Of a stretch of DNA of 64,000 nucleotides, positions 54,124 through 64,000 are shown one piece after another. Source of the stretch: Flaccisagitta enflata. Lineage: Eukaryota > Chaetognatha > Sagittoidea > Aphragmophora. The translations under genes and the position numbers were made by a program. How positions within the stretch are numbered: the first letter of the stretch is position 1; each line of letters opens with the position of its first letter. The notes beneath the pieces are model-generated. The model worked only from the letters and a program-made list of their open reading frames with translations. It was not told the DNA's origin and made no database searches. The stretch is from assembly GCA_965153355.1 (NCBI GenBank), contig OZ231127.1:77004001-77068000 (forward strand), read 5' to 3'.

Positions 54124-54650
54124 ACCACCAATTCTAACTACCGCCAGGTGGTTTTGAGTAGTACTCTGGATTTCTGCTTGTTTATACTTTAAATGGACTT
54201 CCTGAACTAGGATCCAGCTTCAAAGAAATCTTTCATGTGGCGCCTTTTGAGAAAAATCCAAAATTTATATTTTTTCATCTTACATTGCATTCAAAATTTA
54301 TTGGGTTATTAGAGAGTCTATTTAGATAGTATATTTGAATTCCTGATGAAATTTAGCTAAAAAATTGAAAATTTTTATTTCAAAAATATACAGTGCGACT
54401 TATCAAACATTGAAAGGAAGTTTCATCAGGAATACAAATCTGTTATCTAAAAATATTTTCTATTAGCTCTATAAATTCTGAATACAGAAAATAATGAAAT
54501 ATTATCAATTTTAAACTTTTTTCAAAAAGCTGCCCTAGAAAGATTTCTGTGAGGCTGGATCTTAGTTCAGGAAGTCCATCCAGAGTGAAAACAAGCAAAA
54601 AATCCAGAGTACTACTGCAAACCACCTGGCGGTAGTTTGAATAGATGGTG
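54124..54650. mobile_element. Foldback MITE of about 527 bp
   Basis: AACTACCGCCAGGTGGTTTT and AGTAGTACTCTGGATT on the left recur inversely on the right (54606-54645). The core includes CAGTGCGACTTATCAAAC and TTTCATCAGGAATAC, shared with the element at 56795. Confidence 0.78.
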
Positions 54651-55075
54651 AGCATCCTAGCAAATGTTCAACTAGATACGTGACACTTTTGTGGCTGAAA
54701 AGTGCCATAACTCTGATTTACAAGGAAACGTAACAGATTGACGGACCAGTGTACTGACGTACCTACAGACAGGTGGATGGATGGATGGATGGATGGATGG
54801 ACAGACACACAGACAGACCCTCTAATTGAGATTCGAGGATGCATCTAAACAGCTGTGTTAATGGAACAATCTCAACTAGGTGCAGCGCAAAGTTGACAAT
54901 TATTAACGTTTGGAAAAAAAGTCCGAGGATTCAAGCAGACAAAGCGCCGAAGGAGAAATACATATGTACCGGTCCCCTAGGTAATTCAGGTTTCCTTTGT
55001 AGGTGCATGTAAGCATGTGTGTGCGTGCGTACAAGCAACAGAAAGAGAGAGTGAGAAAGAGTGAAAAAGTGAGTG

Positions 55076-55078
<3 letters not shown>

Positions 55079-55168
<90 letters not shown>
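55079..55168. repeat. (GA)n microsatellite
   Basis: About 45 GA units. A diverged hairpin-family segment (CGGTCCATCCGTTAGTCCGT) follows at 55180-55385. Confidence 0.9.
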
Positions 55169-55169
<1 letters not shown>

Positions 55170-55529
55170 TGTAAAGGACACGCTACTCTATGACAGGCTG
55201 TCGGTCCATCCGTTAGTCCGTTGCTCCATGGTGGTCGAGTTGAAGAGAGTGAAAACAAGCATTTTTGAGGCTGCTTGAGAGGCTGCGTGAGAGTGAGCAT
55301 TGGGAGGGAGAGAGTATGGGTGGGGGTTGTGTGCCCCTGCCCACTCATCTGCAACAATATTGTGACCCTGCATCACTTGATATTTAATTGTCTTATCCAT
55401 CAGATGGAGAAGGAACGCTTGTGGAATGATTTAACTTTGGAGCAAGATTGTATGGACAAAAGCTGGAAAACGTTAATGTCGGACTACCAGTGCACAGCCC
55501 ACTTTTCCCCGAAAAAAAGTGACATTAAG

Positions 55530-55882
55530 GATGTGGTATACCACACCAATTTTGTGGTATACCACAAATTACCACAACGGTTTTTTGGGTTTCACATTGG
55601 TGCAGCTGATACTATACGCAGGAAAATGATGTTTAAGTAACCAACACACGTTACTGCATTGATTGGTAATGAATGAAGCCAGTATTACTCTCATTTTAAG
55701 AATCATACCACAAATACCACAGACATTGTGTGGTAATACCACAGATCTTATGTGGTAATACCACGGACCTTATGTGGTAATACCACAGACCTTGTATGGT
55801 AATACAAAGGATCTCATGTGGTAATACCCCGGAAGTTGTGTGGTATGACAACATATTCCAAATGTGGTTTACCAAAGGTTAT

Positions 55883-55926
<44 letters not shown>

Positions 55927-56030
55927 CTCTCTGGTGTAAGCAAATGCAATGGATACCACAAAACTACAATATTACATCGCCATAATACCACACTGTTGTT
56001 TGGCATAGTTGTTGTGGCATGTTGTTGTTT

Positions 56031-56079
<49 letters not shown>

Positions 56080-56186
56080 GTTGTTGTTGTTGTTGTTGTC
56101 GTTGTGTTGTTGTTGTTGTTGTTGTTGTTTGTTGTTTGTTGTTGTTGTTGTTGCTGTTGTTTTTGTTGTTGCGGTTGTTGTTGTTT

Positions 56187-56283
<97 letters not shown>

Positions 56284-56590
56284 TGTTGTCGTTCAAGATA
56301 ACCGCTAATAAACTTTATCCCCATTGTATACCACGAATACCACGAATACCACGAATACCACAAATACCACAATTACCACACAGTTGGCATTGTTGTTCTT
56401 TCTGTTGTTTATTATGCTTTAGTTGTTGTCAATTATGTTGTTGGTGGTGTTATTACCTCCGCCCCCCCCCTTTTTTAACTCGTTTACCACAATTACCACG
56501 CGGAGAAGGTATTCCAATACCACGCAGTGTGGTAACTCCGGCGTGGTATTTCATTACCACGACGTGGTAATTGAATACCACGCGGTGGTA
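55530..56590. repeat. TACCAC palindrome array around (CAA)n/(GTT)n
   Basis: TGTGGTAATACCACA-type palindromic units, spaced about 22 bp, fill 55530-55850. (CAA)n at 55882-55926 and (GTT)n at 56024-56289 are inverse microsatellites. ATACCACGA units resume at 56325-56590, ending with GTGGTAATTGAATACCAC. Confidence 0.8.
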
Positions 56591-56731
56591 TAGATAATGG
56601 TAATGACTCTTAAGAGTACACTGTGCAGTGGCTGTTGTGACAGCGTTTTTTGCAGCGCCAGCCTTGAGCCCAAGGGGACTGTCATTGATAAGATGGGACA
56701 GGCTTCATTTGCCATTTCAATAGCTAATATG

Positions 56732-57939
56732 CAGGCCTGATTTTAGAGCGAGCCCGCGAGCCCGATGCTTTCTGTTTTGCTCTCGGCACTAGTGCCCCTA
56801 GGGTGGAAAAAAGTTCAAGTTTAGTGACCATTGCCCCTATCTGGTTTCTTAGGCTCTACTCAATGTGGGGAAGTGTTCTCTAGCCAAAGTCAAATCATCC
56901 TTGGGGCGCTTTTTAAATAAAATGAAAAATTCAAGATTTTTAGCTTGATTTTGCATTCAAAATTTTACAGGTTGGTCTGATTTATTTTTTTTAGCATAAT
57001 GTTAAATACATTTGGCATATTTTAGGCCACCGTTATGATTTTTGGAAAAGTAGCACAAAAAATAAACTTTTTATTTCTTTTCAAAACCCTATAGTGCGAC
57101 CTATCAAATTAAAGGGAATTTCATCAGGAATAACAATATGCTATCCGAAAATAAGTTGAACCAACATGCAAAAAATGTTGAATTTTTCACTTTTTTCAAA
57201 AAGCGCCCCAACATTTGGAACTTCTGATTTCGCCGCCTTTCTTTGGTCTAATTTTCCATCAAAACATTCTCTGTTATTGAATAAGAAGAGCGCAATTATT
57301 TTAAACATCAACAAGTGATGTTAGATAGAAGAACAAAGTTGTAGTCTTTCAGGGGATTTCATCTAAAACCGTTTTCATTCTTGATTTAATAGAAAGAAAT
57401 AAGGAAAAAACAAAACTAAGAAAATTCTAAACTTCATGGAATATGCAGGGTAAGACCCCCTTTTAGCTTCTCCCAGCGGCACGAGTTTTTGTTCATGGGA
57501 TGATTTGAATTTGGCTAGAAAACACTTCCCCACATTGCGTAAAGCCTAAAAAAACAGGTGGGGGCAATGGTCACTAAACTTGAACTTTTTTCCACCCTGG
57601 CACTAGTGTCGGGCTCTCATATTTTGCGAGCTCTGAGCCGGGCAGGCTCTCTCTTATTGTAAGCTGATGGAGTAAAACATTTAAAAAATCTTCACGTTTT
57701 GCATCCTTTTTTTAGCATTTTACATGTTGAATCATGCAATAGTGATTATCATATCACTGCATCATCTAATCAGTAACTATAATTACGAATAAGTCGAATA
57801 TGAGCTGATATAGCTGATATTATCTGAAAATTTTTCAAAACAGTTTTTATCAAGCTCATGGTTTTCTCATAGGGCTCTGTGAAAATGTGGGGAGCGAGCC
57901 CAACTTGCTCTGTCAAAAAATTGACTAAAATCAGGCCTG
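56732..57939. mobile_element. Outer element with CAGGCCTGATTTTAG ends
   Basis: Perfect 15-bp terminal inverted repeats CAGGCCTGATTTTAG (56732-56746 and inverse at 57925-57939). Flanking octamers CTAATATG and CTTAGATG agree at 6 of 8. It holds a nested element; no ORF. Confidence 0.6.
56795..57598. mobile_element. Nested foldback element, about 800 bp
   Basis: AGGGTGGAAAAAAGTTCAAG on the left is repeated inversely on the right. GGCACTAGTG flanks both sides (56785-56794, 57599-57608). Interior matches the core of 54124-54650. Confidence 0.7.
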
Positions 57940-60000
57940 CTTAGATGATACAATCGACTTTATTTTACTTTTTATTATTACTGTTCTCTTTTTAGTTGCG
58001 TGCTACGCTTGGGTGCTTCACATAGCAAAAGTCGGTTACTTCTTTTCACCCTCTTTACCAATTGTGCAATGGCTAAATTTAAGACCCTTACCATTTTTGT
58101 TTTATCAAAAATGTTTCATCTTCAATTTTTTTGAAAATTGTTTTTGAGGACCTAATTTGCATAATGCAGTAGGATAAAACAATATGCTGACATTCTTTGA
58201 ATCAACATTTAAAAAATTTTACTTTTCATAGAATTGTTAATCTGCCTTTTCATAAGCTCTTGCATAGCTTATATTCTTATATCTTAGTTTATTTTTACAA
58301 ATATCATGATTTTTTAAAACAATTAATTGTCCTTTTTGTAACAAAAGTTACACAGGATTGTGCTGAATTCAGGGAAATCTGTGGAAACTTTAGGGCTAAA
58401 ACAAAAACGGAAGATAATGGAATTTTGAGAAAAGGAAAATGGTTGTCTTCATGATTTTTGCTTTTCCACATTACCCAAGTAGGGTGAAGGGATACTCCCA
58501 ACTTTTGCTATGTAAAGCACCCAAGTGCTACGCATCTCTAAACCCGTCTATCTGTCCCTGCTTTATGCTATGTTTTTTTGGTCTTTGGCTTCACTGCTTC
58601 TGCCCAAATGCTGTGGTGACCTCAAATACAGCCTCTGCCCACCCACACAAAACTGGGGTTGCTGTTTATCCTACCTTGTTTTCAAATGAACCATTATCAA
58701 CAATTTCTTATTGCATGAAAATTCAACAATAAATACCGACTGATGGTTATGTCTCAAGTTTAATGAATTAATACCTATCATCCAAGTGTTCTCGATGAGT
58801 GTCTGTATAGAGACGGTTGTGCATGTCAGTGCGTCATTGCTAATTGCCCTCAATGAGCGTCTGAATAATCAGATTGCAGTCACAGTAGGACACATTTTGA
58901 TAGAAATGTTTTAGTCTGTACAAAGAAGCATTATGGCTCCATGAGCTATTTAGTTCTGTTAACTTCCGGTTCAGCCAGCCAGGCAGGAGAAATGTCAAGG
59001 GTTACATTGCTTTGAACTGCATAAAGAGGCAGGTTTAATGGATGACTGTACAATGATCTTTAAATAGCCATGTTTGGGGCACACATCTGAGGTCAGTCAG
59101 GTCTGTCTGCTCTGGTTGATTTGTAGAATAGGATCCCATATGCATGCTCTTATTTGCAGTTCATGTTGGAGCAGTTCCATTGTAATAACAAATTGCATCA
59201 TTTTCTTGTTGTAGAAAGAGGCAATAAAAAATGACCATAGGGTAGATTGTACCCCATAGCCCAACTTTAATGGTCTTAGCATACATGATTTCTTTATCGA
59301 TATATTATGTCCAAACTATACATGCTGGAGAGGAGATTCTTTATTGATGACTAAGTATAGAATCTCCTGATACATCCAAAGAGAGTCAGACCATTTGTTT
59401 CCCAAATCTCTACTGAAGTAAGTCACCCCTTAAAACGATTTTTTGTCTAATTCATATTCCTCAGTGTAGTTGTATCTACACCCCCAATTTTATACACCAC
59501 ATGCAGCATCGAGTGTGCTGAAGATATCTATCCGGCCCCGTTAAAGAACATTCAAATTCAGACTTAGTTTAATTATTTTTACTCAGCTTCAATCTGCGAT
59601 ATCTGCACTGCACTGACGACCAAATTTCAGGAATCATTTTTTATTGACAGATCAAAAAATCCCAGATGTAAAGCAACAAATTCATAAATATCGTTTTGAT
59701 GGGCTGCTGATTTGGTGTTGGACTACAATATGACTTGTACAGTGGGTCATAACACAGGGAATTTAGGGTTGATACGATGACACCGTGAGAATAACTGGCG
59801 AGGTGTTGTCAATTTACGTAAAGGACAGATTTGGCAAGACTGCGGACAAGAATGACGACGAAAATATGAATCCAAATGCGATGTTTTGCGCAGTCGATAT
59901 CACCACCCAGCCTCAACGAGTATCCTTAGTGTAAATTAGACAATTGGACAATTGGACAATTAGACAATTGGATTGATTTTGAGGAGACTACTAGCAAATG
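57940..60000. other. No gene recognised
   Basis: AT-rich. Weak hairpin-family traces at 57993-58025 and 58490-58690 (TCTGCCCACCCACAC). No ORF with protein-like features. Confidence 0.4.
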
Positions 60001-60004
60001 GTAA

Positions 60005-60250
60005 CAGGTTACGGTGGGTCACAGTATCTTTGCGGACGGGTGGGCAGGGTCGCGTAACCCCGATCCATACCCTACCCCCTCCACACACACACAGACACAC
60101 ACAGACACACTCACACACACACACACACACACAAAAATACAACCTCAGTATCTCAAATGCGCGTTTTCACACTTTTCGATTAGATCACCACGGACCGACG
60201 GACCAACGGACGGACAAAGCCTCTTATAGTGTGGCGTGCTCGCAACTTAA
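60005..60250 (+). repeat. Diverged hairpin-family repeat with (CA)n inside
   Basis: GCGGACGGGTGGGCAGGGTC near 60034, an ACACAC tract, then GGACCGACGGACCAACGGAC, AAAGCCTCTTATAG and TGGCGTGCTCGCAACTTAAA at the degraded hairpin end. Confidence 0.6.
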
Positions 60251-60516
60251 AAGAACGTTAAGACAAAACTCGGATGTATAGTAATGTATACTCACGTTGT
60301 GGTCGAGATGAAAGTGCAAAGGTCGAAGCGATGACTGGGAACTCAGTTGGAGAATTTTACCCGTTTCAACTGAAATTGCGAGCAAAATAATTTTTTTCTG
60401 TAGTTTTTGGTTTCAAGTTCAACTAAAATTTCTATGAAAATGACTTACACTGTTATTTTCGCTATGTTTGTTCCTCTGTTAGTCCTTCTGTCTTCCTTTT
60501 GTGGCTTCTTTTCTTT

Positions 60517-60554
60517 CTTTTCCGGGCTTCTTTCTTTCTTTTTTTCTTTTTTTT

Positions 60555-60641
<87 letters not shown>

Positions 60642-60800
60642 CTCTTTCTTTTTTTCTTTCTTTCTTCCTTTCTTTCTTTCTTTCTTTCTCTCTCTTTCTT
60701 TCTTTCTTTCTTCCTTGTTTCCTTTCTTTCCCGCTGTCTTTCTTTCTTTCTTTCTTTCTTTCTTTTTTCTTTCTTTCTGTCTTTCTTTCTTTTTCTTTCA
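60517..60800. repeat. (TTTC)n microsatellite
   Basis: TTTC units with some TTTTC and TCTC variants, abutting the 3' end of the homeobox gene. Confidence 0.95.
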
Positions 60801-60840
60801 TTAAGGCTGTCTGTCGACATTGTATCTTTCCTTTTCTTCC

Positions 60841-61077
60841 CTAATCATCCATATCCCTACCAGAGGCATGAAACCTCCCCAACGCGGTCGTCATCTTCCT
60901 CAAGTCGACGAGGGTCTTGAGGTTGTTGGCGGTGGATCTTGCTGCGCAGGCTGCGTTGCGGCGGTCGGAAGTGTCGGCGTGCTTCTCGCCGCCGATGCGG
61001 AATTCCGCTGCTTCAGCATTGGAAATGTTCTCTTGTTTCTTCCATTTGGTCCGCCGATTTTGAAACCAAATTTTCAC
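60841..61077 (-). CDS. Homeobox gene terminal exon
   Basis: Follows acceptor TTTAAG on the minus strand; encodes [19 protein letters not shown] and a 60-residue tail to GRDMDD, TAG. It carries recognition helix 3. Confidence 0.93.
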   Translation of the reverse strand: MKIWFQNRRTKWKKQENISNAEAAEFRIGGEKHADTSDRRNAACAARSTANNLKTLVDLRKMTTALGRFHASGRDMDD

Positions 61078-62741
61078 CTTAAATGGATACAATATTTATC
61101 AAACAAGGCCAGACACAGGAGTGCCCCATTGTGTGTGTCTGTGTGTGTGTGCACTCTCATTCGACAGTGGTTCATACGCAAAGTGATATGAATGGAAAGG
61201 AGTGGGCTAAAAATCTGTCAATGAGCTTTTCTTGTATTCGGCGAGGTGTCAGTTGCAATACGGATGTCAGAGAAAAGGCTTTCTTTTTTACATGAAGCAG
61301 AGAACACATCTAAAATCTGAGTTACATTTCAACTACACTTTTTTTTTATAAGAACCTAGTTTTTAAGAACATCAAGGCTTTAAATGGTCCCTAAATTAAG
61401 AACATCTTAAGAATATATAAAAGTTTCAAGTTTTGAGAAAAAAATTTTGCTTAAGGTAAAATTCAAAGAATATAAATAAAACACTTGAATTTTAGTATGA
61501 TTAGGATAATATTTAACATTTTTTTATAAATACCATAATAATTGCTTTAGACTTTAATGTTCAACATTTGTATTAACAGTATATAATAGAAATATATTTA
61601 ATATAATTAAATAATATCATATTGTAAGGTTTATATAGTATTTTGAATTAAGAAAACTCTAAGAATATTGAAGGATTCATTTGGCCCTGAAAAAAAGAAC
61701 ATGAAGCCTTTGGAAAAAAAATGGACGGATCAACGGACCGACGCGACGGACGGACAAAGCCTCTTATAAAATTGTGTTTCCGCAGCTAAAAACGTGGATT
61801 TTCTAATGTCTCCTGCGAAGGTTTCCATTTCCCACAAACCTGCGTCTCGGTGACTTTGAGTTGAATGGCGATTTCTGCTCTTTCCGACGATGACAAATAC
61901 TTTTTCAGTTCGAATTGTTTTTCCAGTTCGAAGATTTGATGCCCCGTGAAAGTCGTTCGGGTTTTCTTCTTTTTGTTCGGAGTTGGCTGTCCCATGATTA
62001 TGCTCGCTTCGCTTTTGGTTCCGCTTCCGCATAAGTTTCCGACAGCGGATTCGATGCCACTACCGCTACCGCCACCGCTTCCAAAGTCGTTGTCGCTGCC
62101 ATTTTTGTGTTCTTCACCGCGGTTTTGAAAACTTGGGGTACAATATTTGTTGGGGTTTGCATGTTTGAGACGTTCTGGAATGATAAGAGATTATCGGGAA
62201 GTCATTATTTGAACTTGATAGCTGAACATTAACGACGACAACAACAAGAACAACAAAAAGAACATGCACATCATCGGTGGCGCTCCCCAAGTAGTGGGTC
62301 GAAACGTTTTTATGAGAGCTTAAGCTTACAAACAGCGCTCTAAAACTTCGGGTACCCGACGTCCTCTTTTCCTACTTCAAAACGCTAACCATTAACATGT
62401 GACTCATGTGTATGCAGATAGGCGATGTTCAAAAGAGGGACATTCGGAAAATCGTTTTCACCGCGTCCGTGCTTCGATCTGTCTCTACGGTGGCGGAGGA
62501 CAAAAGATAGTCCAGATTTCTGCCATCAGTCGGTTTTTCAGTAGATTTGTTTCTTAGTTTCCATCTTTTTTATGTGGAAGGCGCTGACTTCAGTTGCTGT
62601 TATTTTTTTATCATGTTATACCGTCCTCTTAAGCTCTTTCCTTCATTTTTTTCATCTTTTTCCTCTTCTGCTTCTTCTGCTTCTTCTTCTTCTTCTTCTT
62701 CTTCTTCTTCTTCTTCTTCTTCCTCTTCCTCTTCCTCTTCT

Positions 62742-62775
<34 letters not shown>

Positions 62776-64000
62776 TTTCTTTTTCTTTTTCTTTTTCTTT
62801 TTCTTTTTCTTTTTCTTTTTCTTTTTCTTCTTGTTTTTCTTTTTTTTTCTTTTTAGTCGCGGACACGCGACTCTACACCTTGCCGTGTCGGTCTGTCGGT
62901 CCATCACATTTCTTAATTGCGAGCGATTTTTGCATTACTGCCCCTGCCCAACCGTCCGCGACTGTCCTGCCGTGTATCCGGCCTTGTTCTTATTCTTCTT
63001 CTTCCTCTTATTCTTCATCGTCTTCTTCTTCATCATCTTTTTCTTCTTCTTCTTCTTCTTCTTCTTCTTCTTCTTCTTCTTCTTCTTCTTCTTCTTCTTC
63101 TTCTTCTTCTTCTTCTTCGTCTTTTTCTTTTTCTTTTTCTTTTTCTTTTTCTTTTTCTTCTTCTTCTTCTCCTTCTTCTTCTTCTATTTCTTCTTCTATT
63201 TCTTCTTCTCCTTCTCCTTCTTCTTCTTCTTCTTCTTCTTCTATTTCTTCTTCTTCTTCTTCTTCTTCTTCTTCTTCTTCTTCTTCTTCCTGCCGAGACC
63301 TTCCATACCATACTCTGAATGAAGTTTTAACGACGACAACAACAACAATAAACCACAGCAACAATAAACCACAACTACAACGCCGAACATCAAAAACAGC
63401 CTCAACACCAACACTTTTAACAACAAAATCTGACCACCACGTGATTTTAAACCAACCTCCATCACCAACTCCATGTGAGTATTCCGAATCTCCAATGTCA
63501 ATTACGCAGTCCTCCTCTTCCTCTTCTTCCTCTTCCCCTTCGTCCTCTTCGTTATCAAAGTCAATCGCAGTTCCGTCGGATCCCATCGAACCCCGTTTCG
63601 GACTAGGGTGCAGAAGACTCCTCGACGATGAGGAAGCAGATGACGACACGCTGCAAGTCGACAACATCGCCGACTGCAACGCCTCCAGTTGACCGTAATG
63701 TGGAAAAGCGGGAGGAAGAGGATGACTGTACTGATGATGATGAGGAGGAGGGGGAGGAGGTGGATGCAGCGAATGAGGCGCTGAAAGAGCGGAATGAGGA
63801 TGAAGAGGAGGAGGAGGAGGAAAATGAGGAAGAGGAATACGAAGACGGGCTGCTTCTTCCCAGTATTTGGAGGAAGAAATTTTGTCTTCCGACGAAAGAT
63901 TGGACGGATGCGATTTTGACATTGTTAATGCTTTCGTTGATGCTCTCGATGTTTGTTGCTGCTGGAGCTGCTGCTGCTGAGACGCAGCAAAAATGTCAGT
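60841..64000 (-). CDS. NK-type (NK7-like) homeobox transcription factor, 5' end outside window
   Basis: Three exons on the minus strand: 64000 to about 63457, 62174-61840 and 61077-60841, phases consistent (1, then 0). The homeodomain runs [14 protein letters not shown] to [12 protein letters not shown]5, F8, L16, F20, W48, F49, Q50, N51 and R53 are all in place. Thr54 rather than Tyr54 argues against NK2. The intron lies between homeodomain positions 44 and 45, seen in many ANTP/NK genes. The region after it ([11 protein letters not shown]) resembles NK7.1 proteins from memory, so NK7 is my best guess. Exon 1 is rich in Pro, His, Ser and a run of Glu, and at the window edge reads TDIFAAS, which could be the end of a TN/eh1-type repressor motif. 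Stop TAG at 60841-60843. It is a nuclear DNA-binding regulator by family. Confidence 0.9.
61725..61795 (+). repeat. Hairpin-family fragment in homeobox intron
   Basis: GGATCAACGGACCGACGCGA, GGACAAAGCCTCTTATA and a worn hairpin end (GTGTTTCCGCAGCTAAAAA). Confidence 0.6.
61840..62174 (-). CDS. Homeobox gene middle exon (homeodomain helices 1-2)
   Basis: Acceptor CATTCCAG, then a Gly/Ser-rich linker ([13 protein letters not shown]), [16 protein letters not shown] to KVTETQ, donor CAG|GTTTGT, phase 0. Confidence 0.92.
62640..62850. repeat. (TTC)n and (TTTTTC)n, homeobox intron
   Basis: TTC triplets, then TTTTTC hexamers. Minus-strand poly-Glu/poly-Lys frames are artefacts. Confidence 0.93.
62851..62988 (-). 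repeat. Hairpin-terminated short repeat, compact full copy
   Basis: On the minus strand: AACAAGGCCGGATACACGG, CAGTCGCGGACGGTTGGGCA, a GACCGACAGACC block, GGTGTAGAG, hairpin. The plus-strand stem is AGTCGCG, loop GACA, stem CGCGACT (62855-62872). It sits between two CT-rich arrays. Confidence 0.78.
62990..63292. repeat. (TTC)n and (TTTTTC)n array
   Basis: TTC triplets with a TTTTTC block near 63121-63160, ending close to a TGCCGAGACC stretch. Confidence 0.93.
63457..64000 (-). CDS. Homeobox gene exon 1 (partial)
   Basis: Open from the window edge ([11 protein letters not shown]) through [20 protein letters not shown], Pro/His-rich [13 protein letters not shown], and an acidic run near [13 protein letters not shown]. 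Two phase-1 donors are possible, ending at 63457 (GAG|GTTGGT) or 63466 (TTG|GTGATG). Whether translation starts at the Met in MSKSHP or upstream cannot be decided. Confidence 0.75.

Noticed and set aside
55275-55640. 121-codon ORF near 55.3-55.6 kb
   Set aside because: It spans a hairpin-family repeat and the TACCAC array. No protein-like conservation visible.
62600-63311. Poly-Glu/poly-Lys minus-strand extension of homeobox exon 1
   Set aside because: The frame beyond about 63457 enters a (TTC)n microsatellite. Phase-1 donors before it match the phase-1 acceptor at 62174.

Overview
This is a eukaryotic, almost certainly invertebrate metazoan, genomic window. The evidence is one complete intron-rich laminin gamma gene, part of an NK-family homeobox gene, spliceosomal GT-AG introns, and very abundant microsatellites and non-autonomous DNA transposons. 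No bacterial features (operons, Shine-Dalgarno sites, CRISPR) were seen. The species cannot be told from the sequence alone. The NK7-like homeodomain hints at a bilaterian invertebrate.

Layout. (1) 202-3198, + strand: two exons of an unrecognised nuclear-looking protein, about 687 aa, extremely rich in acidic runs and K/E/R repeats, with a short coiled coil at its C terminus. (2) 4532-34598, + strand: a full laminin gamma-chain gene. It has nineteen coding exons whose splice phases all agree and which sum to 4971 nt, giving 1656 aa plus stop: signal peptide, LN domain, LE repeats, L4 domain, LE repeats with the nidogen-binding loop, and the coiled-coil arm. Its introns hold three of the four insertion loci of one hAT-like transposon family (one of them a nested pair in opposite orientation), several foldback elements and many microsatellites. 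(3) 34599-60840: about 26 kb without a confident host gene. It holds a 316-bp MITE, a roughly 300-bp tandem repeat, a possible 6-kb composite element with the same ends as that MITE, a decayed transposon-type gene (FEN/PIN-like nuclease plus tesmin-type CXC domain) with two in-frame TAA codons, pogo-like MITEs, a fourth hAT-like copy, further foldbacks and an array of TACCAC palindromes. (4) 60841-64000, - strand: three exons of an NK-type (NK7-like) homeobox gene, the first running off the window. The homeodomain is split by an intron between positions 44 and 45.

The host genes have no evident functional link to each other. The most striking material is mobile. Insertions can be read with exact target duplications. 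One is a transposon nested inside an inverted copy of itself. A short dispersed repeat family ends in a hairpin whose stem bases change in matched pairs between copies. Another insertion splits a 19-bp minisatellite so cleanly that the empty site can be read. All calls come from reading the sequence. No database search was possible, so repeat-family names are descriptive.
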